Shown one piece after another: positions 56,149 through 63,864 of a stretch of 64,000 nucleotides of DNA; position 1 is the first letter of the stretch; every line of letters starts with the position of its first letter. This DNA is from Tessaracoccus palaemonis (GTDB lineage Bacteria > Actinomycetota > Actinomycetes > Propionibacteriales > Propionibacteriaceae): the NCBI RefSeq assembly GCF_019316905.1, contig NZ_CP079216.1, positions 1,922,001-1,986,000 on the forward strand. The letters run 5' to 3'. The notes beneath the pieces were generated by a model, which was given only the letters and a program-made list of their open reading frames with translations, did no database searches and had not been told where the DNA came from. A program made the translations under genes and the position numbers.

Positions 56149-57771
56149 TCATGCAGCGCTCCGATTCACTCTCAGCCGGGGCACTGCCGCCAGTAGCTCG
56201 CGCGTGTAGGGGTGCTGTGGGTCGGTGAGAACCCTCGTCACCTCTCCCTCCTCGACGATGCGTCCGTGGCTCATCACGAGGACCTCGTCGACCAGGTGCT
56301 GCACCACGCCGAGATCATGAGAGATGAACACCAGGGACGTCCCTGTGCTGCGGACGAGCTGATCGAGAAGATCGAGGATCTCGGCCTGGATGGAGACATC
56401 CAGTGCCGAGACCGGCTCGTCGCACACAAGCACCGCCGGCCTGAGGGCCAGCGCCCTGGCGATGGACACTCGCTGACGCTGTCCGCCGGACAGAGCGCGG
56501 GGCATGGCGGTGAGCAGTTCGGCGTCGAGGTGCGTCGCGCGCATCACCTCCTCGACGCGCGTGGCCCGCTCCTGAGCGTTGAGCACGCCGCGGAGAGGCT
56601 CGGCGATGAGTTCGCCGACGTTGTAGCGAGGGTCGAATGAGCCGAGCGGGTCCTGGGATACGAACTGGACCGCCCTTCGGTCGGTGATGTCGGCTCCCCA
56701 TGGGCGCCCGTTCACAAGCACCGTGCCTGCGTCCGGCCGTTGGAGGCCGAGGAGGACGCGGGCCAGGGTGCTCTTGCCCGACCCGGACTCCCCCACGATG
56801 CCGACCTTGCGCCCGCGGCGGACCACCAGGCTTGCGCCATCGACGGCGGCGAGGCTCCCACCCTGGGGCAGGCTGAAGCACTGTCGCACGTCCGTGGCGC
56901 TCAGCACGACGGGGTCGCCGTGCTCCGGACCGTGCTCAGGGGCCGGGCCCGACGGGTCAGGCACGAGGCCGAGCCGCTGACCGCGGGTGGCTGCGGATGG
57001 GATCGCCCGCAGGAGCTGCCTGGTGTATTCGTGCTGCGGATGGGCCAGCACGCCGGCCGTCGGGCCCTGTTCCACCACGGACCCGTCGCGCATGACCAGG
57101 ATCCGGTCGGCAAGCTGCGAGACCACCGCAAGATCGTGCGAGATGAACAGGATCGCGGTGCCCTCCTCTCGGAGGCGACGCAGCAGCGTCAGGATCTGGG
57201 CCTGGACGGTGACATCCAGGGCGGTCGTGGGCTCGTCCGCGATAAGGAGCTCGGGACGCCCGGCCACGGCGGACGCAATCAGTGCCCGTTGGCGGAGCCC
57301 TCCGGACAGCTGGTGCGGGAACTGGTCGGCGCGTCGCTCCGGGTCGGGGAACCCGACGCTGTCGAGGGCCTCGATCACCGCGCTGCCCACCTGATGTCGG
57401 GGCACCGTGCGGTGGACACGGATGACCTCGCCCACCTCACGACGCACCGTCCGCAGCGGGTCCAGCGAACTGAGGGCGTCCTGCAGCACCAACCCGATGT
57501 GCCGGCCGCGCACCGAGCGCCATTGGCGCTCTGTGAACGTGCGCGCATCGCGGCCCAGCACGCTGAACTCGTCGGCCGTGATGCTCGCCCGTTGCCCTGT
57601 GAGCCCGACGAGGGTGCGGGCGGTGACGGACTTGCCGGAGCCCGACTCCCCCACCACCGCCACCACCTCGCCCCGGCCTATCGAAAGGTCGATGCCCCGG
57701 ACGGCGTGCACTGTCCTTCGACGGGTTTCGAAGGTGACGTTGAGGTTGCGGAGCTCGATCAGGGCGTTCAT
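56149..57771 (-). CDS. ABC transporter ATPase, two fused nucleotide-binding domains (Dpp/Opp type)
   Basis: This 540-residue cytosolic protein carries both DppD- and DppF-like ATPases. Walker [11 protein letters not shown] occurs near residue 38 and [10 protein letters not shown] near residue 320. Signatures are LSGGLRQR in the first domain (the usual Gln is Leu) and LSGGQRQR in the second. Walker B and H-loops LLIADEPTT / FISHDLAVV and VLVCDEPVS / FISHDLGVV are intact in both. ATG 57771 overlaps the permease stop (ATGA). It energises the importer encoded around it. Confidence 0.93.
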   Translation of the reverse strand: MNALIELRNLNVTFETRRRTVHAVRGIDLSIGRGEVVAVVGESGSGKSVTARTLVGLTGQRASITADEFSVLGRDARTFTERQWRSVRGRHIGLVLQDALSSLDPLRTVRREVGEVIRVHRTVPRHQVGSAVIEALDSVGFPDPERRADQFPHQLSGGLRQRALIASAVAGRPELLIADEPTTALDVTVQAQILTLLRRLREEGTAILFISHDLAVVSQLADRILVMRDGSVVEQGPTAGVLAHPQHEYTRQLLRAIPSAATRGQRLGLVPDPSGPAPEHGPEHGDPVVLSATDVRQCFSLPQGGSLAAVDGASLVVRRGRKVGIVGESGSGKSTLARVLLGLQRPDAGTVLVNGRPWGADITDRRAVQFVSQDPLGSFDPRYNVGELIAEPLRGVLNAQERATRVEEVMRATHLDAELLTAMPRALSGGQRQRVSIARALALRPAVLVCDEPVSALDVSIQAEILDLLDQLVRSTGTSLVFISHDLGVVQHLVDEVLVMSHGRIVEEGEVTRVLTDPQHPYTRELLAAVPRLRVNRSAA

Positions 57772-58637
57772 CGGTTGCGCCTCTCGTATGCGGTCTGGAG
57801 GTGGCGGCCCAGCCCGGTGGCCGCGATGACGACTGCGGTGAGGGCGAGGCCGGGGAACACGCCGGTCCACCAGGCCTGGCGCAGGTAGGCACGCGATTCC
57901 GACAGCATGAGCCCCCACTCGGCGGTGGGAGGCTGCGGGCCGAGTCCGAGGAAGCTGAGGCTCGAGGACCCGATGATCGCACCTCCGAAGCCGATGGTGA
58001 TCATCACCGGGAGCGCGCCGAGCGCGTTGGGCAGGACGTGCCTGAACAGACTCCGGGTCCGCGAGACGCCGAAGGTGGCGGCCTGTTCCACATAGCCGGA
58101 GGCGGTGGCGAGCCGTACGTTGCCGCGGATGATGCGCGCGTACTTGGGCAGCCCTGCCACGCCGAGGGCGAGGACGAGGTTGAGCGTGCCTCGGCCGGTG
58201 AAGGCGATCATCAACAGTGCGAGGAGCACCTCGGGAAAGGCAGCCACGACGTCGACGAGTCGAGACACCGCCTGGTCGATCCACCCCCTGGCCACGCCGG
58301 CCAGCGCCCCGAACGACACGCCGAGCAGCACCGCAACGAGCGTGGCTCCCAGCCCGATCAGAACCGAGTGTCGGGCACCGTAGATGATGCGCACCAGGAC
58401 GTCGCGGCCCTGGATGTCGGTGCCCACGGGATGGGCGAGGCTGGGCGGTTGGTGGGCCGCCAGAGGATCAGCGGCGAGCGGGTCGCCCGAGGTGAGGAGC
58501 CCTGGCGCGACCACCGCCACGAACGTGAGCGCAAGTACGGCTGCGGCGAGGATGGCGTCCCACCGGATCCTGAGGCCGAAGGAGCCCAACCTGCGGAGCG
58601 TGACGGGGCGGGAAACGGGAAGCGTCTGGCTGGTCAT
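57768..58637 (-). CDS. ABC transporter permease (DppC type)
   Basis: This 289-residue inner-membrane permease has about six spans and a periplasmic HPVGTDIQGRDVLVRIIYGAR segment typical of DppC/OppC proteins. The EAA loop that contacts the ATPase reads YVEQAATFGVSRTRSLFRHVLPNAL. It overlaps both neighbours by ATGA, so the two permeases and the ATPase are made in fixed ratio. Confidence 0.93.
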   Translation of the reverse strand: MTSQTLPVSRPVTLRRLGSFGLRIRWDAILAAAVLALTFVAVVAPGLLTSGDPLAADPLAAHQPPSLAHPVGTDIQGRDVLVRIIYGARHSVLIGLGATLVAVLLGVSFGALAGVARGWIDQAVSRLVDVVAAFPEVLLALLMIAFTGRGTLNLVLALGVAGLPKYARIIRGNVRLATASGYVEQAATFGVSRTRSLFRHVLPNALGALPVMITIGFGGAIIGSSSLSFLGLGPQPPTAEWGLMLSESRAYLRQAWWTGVFPGLALTAVVIAATGLGRHLQTAYERRNR

Positions 58638-59617
58638 CTGGACACTCCCGCCGCGACGCGCGTCCGGGGGTCCACTGAGAGAGCAACGATGTCGGCAGCC
58701 GTGGAGGCCACGACGAACGCCGCCGTGCTGACGAGTGCGACGCCGAGGATCAAGGGGATGTCCTTGACCGTGACCGCGTCGACGGCCAGCTGGCCGAGGC
58801 CGGGGCGGCCGAAGACCTGCTCGACGATCACGGCCCCGCCGAGCAGCGACCCGACGATGAGACCGAGGAGATGGATGGCTGGCATCGCGGCGTGCCGGAG
58901 CGCGTGGCGGGCCCGGGCAGCGAACTGCGAGATGCCCCGCGAGCGCGCGGTGGTGATGAACGGCTGCTCCATTGCCCGGTCGATTCCCTCAACCAGCACC
59001 TGGGTGAGGTAGGCACCGATGGGCAGAGCGAGGGATGCCGCGGGCAGCACGAGGGCCTGCCAGCTGCCCTGCTCCACTATGGAGAACCAGCCGAGCTGGA
59101 AGCTGACTCCCCACAGCAGAACGATCGCAAGCCAGAACGGGGGCGCTGACAGCAGCACCAGCTCGACCGTCCCTGCGACGCGACGAAGGCCAGGTATCGC
59201 TGCTGTCGTGGCCACGGCACCGACCACCGCGAGGACGATAGCCGCAACCGCGGCGACAGCCGTGAGCTGCAGCGTCGGGCCGATGCCCGCGGCGATCAGG
59301 TCGGCGACCGGCCGGCGCAGGGTGTACGAGATCCCGAGGTCACCGCTCGGTATGCGGGTGAGGTAGGTGAGGTACTGCACCCATACCGGCTGGTCGAGTC
59401 CCCATCGGGCGATCGTCTGAGCCCTGAGCTCAGGGTCGTTGCGGTTCTCTCCGAGGAGCAGTGAGACAGTGTCGCCGGGAGTGAGCTGAACCGCGATGAA
59501 GGTCAGCGTGACCGCGACCCACAGGACAAGGACCGCGGCGAGGAGGCGATGCAGGATGAGCCAGGCGAGGCTCCTCCCTGCGCGTCGGCGTCCGGTGGCC
59601 CGGTGCACCGCGGTCAT
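58634..59617 (-). CDS. ABC transporter permease (DppB type)
   Basis: This 327-residue inner-membrane permease has the DppB features: an N-terminal span, the LTPGDTVSLLLG and RWGLDQPVWVQYLTYL periplasmic region, and an EAA loop FITTARSRGISQFAARARHALRHA. It pairs with the DppC-type permease to form the channel. ATG 59617 overlaps the stop of the GNAT-GST fusion by ATGA, tying the enzyme genes and the importer into one transcript. Confidence 0.93.
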   Translation of the reverse strand: MTAVHRATGRRRAGRSLAWLILHRLLAAVLVLWVAVTLTFIAVQLTPGDTVSLLLGENRNDPELRAQTIARWGLDQPVWVQYLTYLTRIPSGDLGISYTLRRPVADLIAAGIGPTLQLTAVAAVAAIVLAVVGAVATTAAIPGLRRVAGTVELVLLSAPPFWLAIVLLWGVSFQLGWFSIVEQGSWQALVLPAASLALPIGAYLTQVLVEGIDRAMEQPFITTARSRGISQFAARARHALRHAAMPAIHLLGLIVGSLLGGAVIVEQVFGRPGLGQLAVDAVTVKDIPLILGVALVSTAAFVVASTAADIVALSVDPRTRVAAGVSR

Positions 59618-60972
59618 GCGAGGGCCTCGCGCCGGGTCGCGGGCGACAGCCAGGCAGCGCGCAGGTCGTCGATCCCCTCGACAGGCCGTGGCTCCCCCCA
59701 GAGCAGCGCGCCTGTGCCACCCAGCCCGACCGCCGCGAGGATCTCGGGTGGCAGGGTCCCGGTGGCGAGCAGTCTGCGGCCGAGCTCGAACAGGCGTGGG
59801 TAGTCGGCCACCGCCGCGGAGCCTGGAGCAAGATGGGCGCGCTGTTGCAGGTCCAGCGCAGTGAGTACGGCGAGCAGCTCGAGATCCGCGACGGAGGGTG
59901 TGTCTCCCACCAACCACAGCCGCCCGTCGAGCGACGCCTCGAGCCTGCCGAGGCGGGCGTAGAAGAGGCGAAGCGCCGCGGTGCGCGTGTCCGGGTCCTC
60001 GGCGAAGACCGCGTCCTCCAGACCGGCGACCAGGTCGTTCCGGATCTGATCGACGACCACGTCGACGCGTGCGGCCTGCTCTGCGGGATACCACGGGGTC
60101 CCCCAGGCGACCCGGCGTGAGAGCGGCGCCGGGTCGGCGCGCACAGGGACGGCGTCAACGACGACGAGAGGGTCTCCGGTCGGGTCATCGACCCAGTCGA
60201 TCAGCTCACCGCGCCCGGTGACGGTCAGGGTGGCGGCGGTCGCGCGTCCCCGCAGACTCGTGGGGTCGATGCGCACCCTTGCCCCTGGCGGCAGGGCGCC
60301 GGTGGCGTCCTCGCCGGGCTCGGGCGGGCTGCTGGCGATGGGCCTCAGTTCTGTGATGTCCACTGCTTCCTCCTCGTGGTGGCCAGGGAAGGCCCAGACC
60401 ACCTCTGGTTCCTGGTAGGCGATCGGCGTCGTCGACGCCGGGTCGATGACTCGGTAGGTGAAGGCGAAGAGCCGCTGGCCTGAGTCGACGACCGCGGTCT
60501 CGAACTCGGGCCTTCGGACAAATCCGTAGCGCTGGTACAACGCGTGCGCTGCGGTCATCTGCGGGCTGGAGCGCAGCTCGAGTCCCGCGTACCCGAGCGC
60601 GCTGGCCAGGGCGACGCTGTGGTCCACCAGTGCCCAGCCGACCTGGAGCCCGCGCCCCCGGGGTCCGACTCCCAGCACATTGAATGTGAACTGGCGGCCC
60701 CGGTGGTGCTGCGGCTTCGGCGTGAGGACGGCTCCGAGCAGGCCCGCGGAGTCGGACACGACCCACACGTGGGAGACGGCGGCACGGCCCGCGACGTCAG
60801 CCAGGTGCTCCAGATAGCGCGGGGTGACCCAGCAGCCGGCTGTGAACGCCTCCTGGAGGAGGGCGCCGATGCGACAGAACTCGTCGGTGCGCGCAAGCCG
60901 CAACTCACGCCCGTCGCCGAGTTCCCACCGCAGCAGGTCCTCCGGAATGTGGGTGGTGTCCTGTCCGTTCAT
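59614..60972 (-). CDS. GNAT acetyltransferase fused to a GST C-terminal domain
   Basis: This 452-residue protein has a GNAT domain (about 15-175) with the acetyl-CoA loop in FNVLGVGPRGRGLQVGWALVD and ALYQRYGFVRRPEFE. A linker of about 100 residues rich in Pro, Glu and Asp follows. Residues about 285-430 match the all-helical C-terminal half of glutathione transferases (DVVVDQIRNDLVAGLEDAVF, RLWLVGDTPSVADLELLAVLTALD). No thioredoxin-fold N-terminal half or active-site Cys is present in it. I know no characterised protein with this arrangement. It follows the xi-type GST by 34 bases and overlaps the permease gene, so it belongs to the same pathway. Confidence 0.8.
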   Translation of the reverse strand: MNGQDTTHIPEDLLRWELGDGRELRLARTDEFCRIGALLQEAFTAGCWVTPRYLEHLADVAGRAAVSHVWVVSDSAGLLGAVLTPKPQHHRGRQFTFNVLGVGPRGRGLQVGWALVDHSVALASALGYAGLELRSSPQMTAAHALYQRYGFVRRPEFETAVVDSGQRLFAFTYRVIDPASTTPIAYQEPEVVWAFPGHHEEEAVDITELRPIASSPPEPGEDATGALPPGARVRIDPTSLRGRATAATLTVTGRGELIDWVDDPTGDPLVVVDAVPVRADPAPLSRRVAWGTPWYPAEQAARVDVVVDQIRNDLVAGLEDAVFAEDPDTRTAALRLFYARLGRLEASLDGRLWLVGDTPSVADLELLAVLTALDLQQRAHLAPGSAAVADYPRLFELGRRLLATGTLPPEILAAVGLGGTGALLWGEPRPVEGIDDLRAAWLSPATRREALA

Positions 60973-61006
60973 GGCCTCAGTTCCTCGATGGTTGGTCCGT
61001 CACGCC

Positions 61007-62101
61007 TCAGTCGGCGAAGTGCCACAGCTCGTAGCTGCCGCCACCGCCGGGGCCGGAGTACAGCGGCGATCCGCCAAGGGCATCTCGCCCGTGAGGCTCT
61101 CGCCATGCGGCCAGGGACTCCTCGGGAGTCGGCAGCGGTGCGTCGCCGACGAGGAGGCTGCCCTCGAGATAGTCCCCCGACGGCCCGGGGACCAGCCCGA
61201 GGAAGTACAGCTCCCGGTCATCCACGAGTCCCTGGGAGAACAGGTCGCGTGCGTAGGCCCACAGGCTCGGGAAGTCCTGCACCCGCGCCGTGTTCTCCTC
61301 GCCGAAGATCCGCGCGATCCCCGGGCGATAGCCTCGCTCGAAGCTCGAGAGCGTCACGAAGAGGCGGATGTCGGAGTCGGTGAGCTGGTCGCCGAACAGG
61401 TATCGGCGTGAGGCAAGGCGGAAGTCGAAGTCGGCGAGTCGTGCCTCGAACACTGTCTTCGCCGCCCGGGCGGCCTCGGGGTTGGTGGCGAAGATGACCT
61501 TGTACGTGCCGTTGTTGACGTCGTCGAAGATCTGCTGGTTGAGCAGATCGATCTCTGCGCGGAGGGCCTCCGGGTACAGGTCCGGGGCACCAGCCCGGTG
61601 GAACGGTGCCCAGGCAGTCTCCCAGTCAAGGCTGAGCGGGTGGTAGTTGTTGGTCACGACGGTGCCGGTGACGGAGTCGATGACGGTCGGCGAGGTGCCT
61701 CGGCCACGGAAGTCGGGATCGGTGCGGCGGTAGAAGTCGTTGAGAAGGTTGCTGCCGAAGCGCTGGGCGAGATCGTTGCCGCTGGGGGCGATGCGCCACC
61801 CCTGATCATCGCGGCCCGTGAGCAGCACGAAGGGGACGACCTCGGTCAGGCCGAGCAGCCGGAGCGTGATGAGCTGGCGGCGGTTCCAGCCGCACCCGGG
61901 GTTGCCCAGCAGCAGGTAGCGCCCGGCCTCAGGGATCACCCTCCCTTCGCCCTCGCCGAACCGCGCGGTGAACCAGTTGCGTTGGCGCCGGAACGCGCCG
62001 TCGGGCGTCTGCTCGACATTGGTCTCCGGGAACGAGGCGGTGGAGACGCGCGCCGGTCGGGAGCGCACGTCATTCTCGAGATCATTGGTCAGGGTGGACA
62101 T
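61007..62101 (-). CDS. Xi-class glutathione transferase-like (glutathionyl-hydroquinone reductase family)
   Basis: This 364-residue protein has the ECM4/YqjG-type layout: a thioredoxin fold with the active-site Cys70 in LLGNPGCGWNRRQLITLRL (CPW is CGW here), then TVIDSVTGTVVTNNYHPL and a helical domain with FDDVNNGTYKVIFATNPEAA and RRYLFGDQLTDSDIRLFVTLSSFERGY. Known members reduce glutathionyl-hydroquinones. Actinobacteria mostly use mycothiol, so the thiol partner is open. ATG 62101 has AAGGAG upstream. It is 17 bases after the amidohydrolase. Confidence 0.88.
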   Translation of the reverse strand: MSTLTNDLENDVRSRPARVSTASFPETNVEQTPDGAFRRQRNWFTARFGEGEGRVIPEAGRYLLLGNPGCGWNRRQLITLRLLGLTEVVPFVLLTGRDDQGWRIAPSGNDLAQRFGSNLLNDFYRRTDPDFRGRGTSPTVIDSVTGTVVTNNYHPLSLDWETAWAPFHRAGAPDLYPEALRAEIDLLNQQIFDDVNNGTYKVIFATNPEAARAAKTVFEARLADFDFRLASRRYLFGDQLTDSDIRLFVTLSSFERGYRPGIARIFGEENTARVQDFPSLWAYARDLFSQGLVDDRELYFLGLVPGPSGDYLEGSLLVGDAPLPTPEESLAAWREPHGRDALGGSPLYSGPGGGGSYELWHFAD

Positions 62102-62118
62102 CGGTACTCCTTGGTTTG

Positions 62119-63459
62119 TCAGGCGATGGGCTGAGGGATGGGATCGGGATGTGTGAGCCGGCGTCTGAGACCGGCCGCGTACGCGGAGCGGGCCTCCTGT
62201 GGCCCTGCACCGCCGGGCGAGTGCAGGCGGTTCGGATCGAAGGGCTCGACGGCCTGCGGAATGAAGCGATGCCCGTCGGTGAGGATGAATCGCAGGTTGC
62301 GCAGCGAGGAAAGGTCAGCTGTCGGGTCGCCGTCGACGACGATGAGGTCCGCTGCGTAGCCCTGCGCCAGTACTCCGGTGCGGCCCGCCAGCCCGACGGC
62401 GGCCGCGGCACGCGACGTGGCCGACAGGAGCACCTCGGTGATTGGCAGACCGGCCTCGTGGAGCTGTTCGAGCCCGTGGATGAAGGCGCTGGCTGGGATC
62501 ACGGCACCGATGTCGTGACCGGTGACCAACCGGACGCCGTGGCGGTACAACTCGCCTGCCCGAGGAGCAATCGTCTCGCCGGCCACGGCGGGCCAGGACG
62601 GCGGGCTGCAGACGTCCACGAAGGTTCCGTTGCGGGCCAGCTCGTCGGCGAGCTCACTGTCGAATGCCGTGCGCCCTTCCTTGTCGACGAAGCTCGCGTG
62701 GGCGATGTAGTCGAACCCGGCACGGACAGCACGTCGGATTCCCTCGGTGCCGTGTGCATGAGCTGCGGTGTGGTGTCCGAGGCGGTGGGCCTCCTCCACC
62801 ACCGTGCGAAGCTCCTCCTCGGTGAACTGCGCGTTCCACGGGGCGGTGCCCGCGGTCATGAACCCTCCTGTGGCCATCACCTTGATGACGTCGACGCCTG
62901 CCTTGTGGTGGGCCCGCACCTCGGCTCGGATCTGGCTCAGGGAATCGACCTCCGCTCCGTTTCGCCAGGCATGTCCGCCCGTCGTGGTCAGCTGCGGCCC
63001 CGCGGCAACGATCCTGGGACCCGCGAGGATCCCGGAGGCGATCGCGTCCCGGAGCGCGACGTCCGCATAGTGGGGAGACCCGAGGCTCTGCACTGTTGTC
63101 ACGCCGAGGGAGGCGAGCTGACGGGCCATGGCGGCCGACGACAGCGCAGTGAGGGCCACCTCCCGGTCACCTTCGGGCCGGGGGTCAAGACGCGGGGCGT
63201 ACGAGCCAAGGTGCGCGTGCGTCTCGATGAGGCCGGGAAGGATCGTCGCGCCCGGATGGTGGACGGCCTGCTCCGCCCAGCGGTGAGGCAGGTCGGAGGC
63301 GGGACCGACCCAGACGATGCCGTCGCCGTCGGTGACGACTGCCCCGTCGATGATGGTTGCGGCACCCGTGGCGGGAAAGACCCTCGAGGCGATGATCACG
63401 TGGCTCTCACGCGGGGCAGCCGGATCGACATCACGGAGAGAATGGGCATATTCGGGCAT
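62119..63459 (-). CDS. Amidohydrolase-superfamily peptidase/hydrolase
   Basis: This 446-residue TIM-barrel hydrolase has a complete binuclear metal site: His81 and His83 (ETHAHLG), Lys193 to be carboxylated (DVIKVMATGG), His234 (TAAHAHG), His254 (IAHASF) and Asp316 (TGHDIGA). That set matches the superfamily branch including prolidase/Xaa-Arg dipeptidases and imidazolonepropionase-like enzymes. A dipeptidase or N-acyl hydrolase acting on an imported compound would fit. ATG 63459 has AAGGA at eight bases; the frame extends to 63537 without a good site. First enzyme gene of the unit, 204 bases after the leader ORF. Confidence 0.87.
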   Translation of the reverse strand: MPEYAHSLRDVDPAAPRESHVIIASRVFPATGAATIIDGAVVTDGDGIVWVGPASDLPHRWAEQAVHHPGATILPGLIETHAHLGSYAPRLDPRPEGDREVALTALSSAAMARQLASLGVTTVQSLGSPHYADVALRDAIASGILAGPRIVAAGPQLTTTGGHAWRNGAEVDSLSQIRAEVRAHHKAGVDVIKVMATGGFMTAGTAPWNAQFTEEELRTVVEEAHRLGHHTAAHAHGTEGIRRAVRAGFDYIAHASFVDKEGRTAFDSELADELARNGTFVDVCSPPSWPAVAGETIAPRAGELYRHGVRLVTGHDIGAVIPASAFIHGLEQLHEAGLPITEVLLSATSRAAAAVGLAGRTGVLAQGYAADLIVVDGDPTADLSSLRNLRFILTDGHRFIPQAVEPFDPNRLHSPGGAGPQEARSAYAAGLRRRLTHPDPIPQPIA

Positions 63460-63560
63460 GCCGAAGTCCTTATCTGAGGAAATGAATGCGTCGCCACCCA
63501 GGGTCCGCAATTCGGCCGGCAAAAGGGCACGTTGCATTCGTGACGCAATGGGGGTGACTC

Positions 63561-63581
63561 AATAACGCCCGGCAGGGGGCG
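63561..63581 (-). promoter_or_regulatory. Candidate attenuator hairpin
   Basis: On the minus strand CGCCC and GGGCG form a 5-bp GC stem around six bases, followed by TTATT. It lies between the leader ORF stop (63664) and the amidohydrolase start. Other pairings are possible, such as TGCGTC (63546-63541) with GACGCA (63492-63487). It is short for a terminator, so I hold it as a candidate. Confidence 0.45.
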
Positions 63582-63663
63582 CAGGTGGTCTGTCAGGACC
63601 TAGCAGATGGCTGCGGGTGCGAGACCCGGCCGGCGTACAGCGGTGTCAGTGGCTGCGTGCGGG

Positions 63664-63750
63664 TCAGCAGAAGCGACAGCAACAGCGGCAGGGGCTCATT
63701 CGCATGACGAAGGACGCGGCGGCCGAGCGACCGTGCATGCTCTCGTTCAT
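63664..63750 (-). CDS. Polycysteine leader peptide (28 codons)
   Basis: A short frame starts at ATG 63750 with GAAGGG seven bases upstream and ends in CRCCCRFC followed by TGA, so five of its last eight codons are cysteine. It lies about 20 bases after a good promoter and 204 bases before the amidohydrolase. Polycysteine leader ORFs are established cysteine-responsive attenuators in mycobacteria. When charged Cys-tRNA is scarce, the ribosome stalls on the Cys run and downstream expression rises. The same mechanism is inferred here. The rightward frame over the same bases lacks supporting signals. Confidence 0.8.
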   Translation of the reverse strand: MNESMHGRSAAASFVMRMSPCRCCCRFC

Positions 63751-63778
63751 GGGTTTCCCTTCAAGTGGCTGTACGGGA

Positions 63779-63807
63779 AACCTAGCAGGAAGGAACCGGG
63801 AACGCAA
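63779..63807 (-). promoter_or_regulatory. Promoter for the leader ORF and thiol/peptide operon
   Basis: TTGCGT (63807-63802) and TAGGTT (63784-63779) on the minus strand are separated by exactly 17 bases, with TGC just before the -10. Transcription would begin near 63772, giving a leader of about 22 bases before the polycysteine ORF. Confidence 0.65.
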
Positions 63808-63864
63808 CGCCCGTCTCATTGATGGAAAAGAAATGGGGCTCTTCACGATCGAGGGTAAAGCGGC

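Noticed and set aside
63607..63822. A 71-residue rightward frame over the polycysteine leader
   Set aside because: It has no ribosome binding site or family features, and the opposite strand has promoter, binding site and the Cys run.
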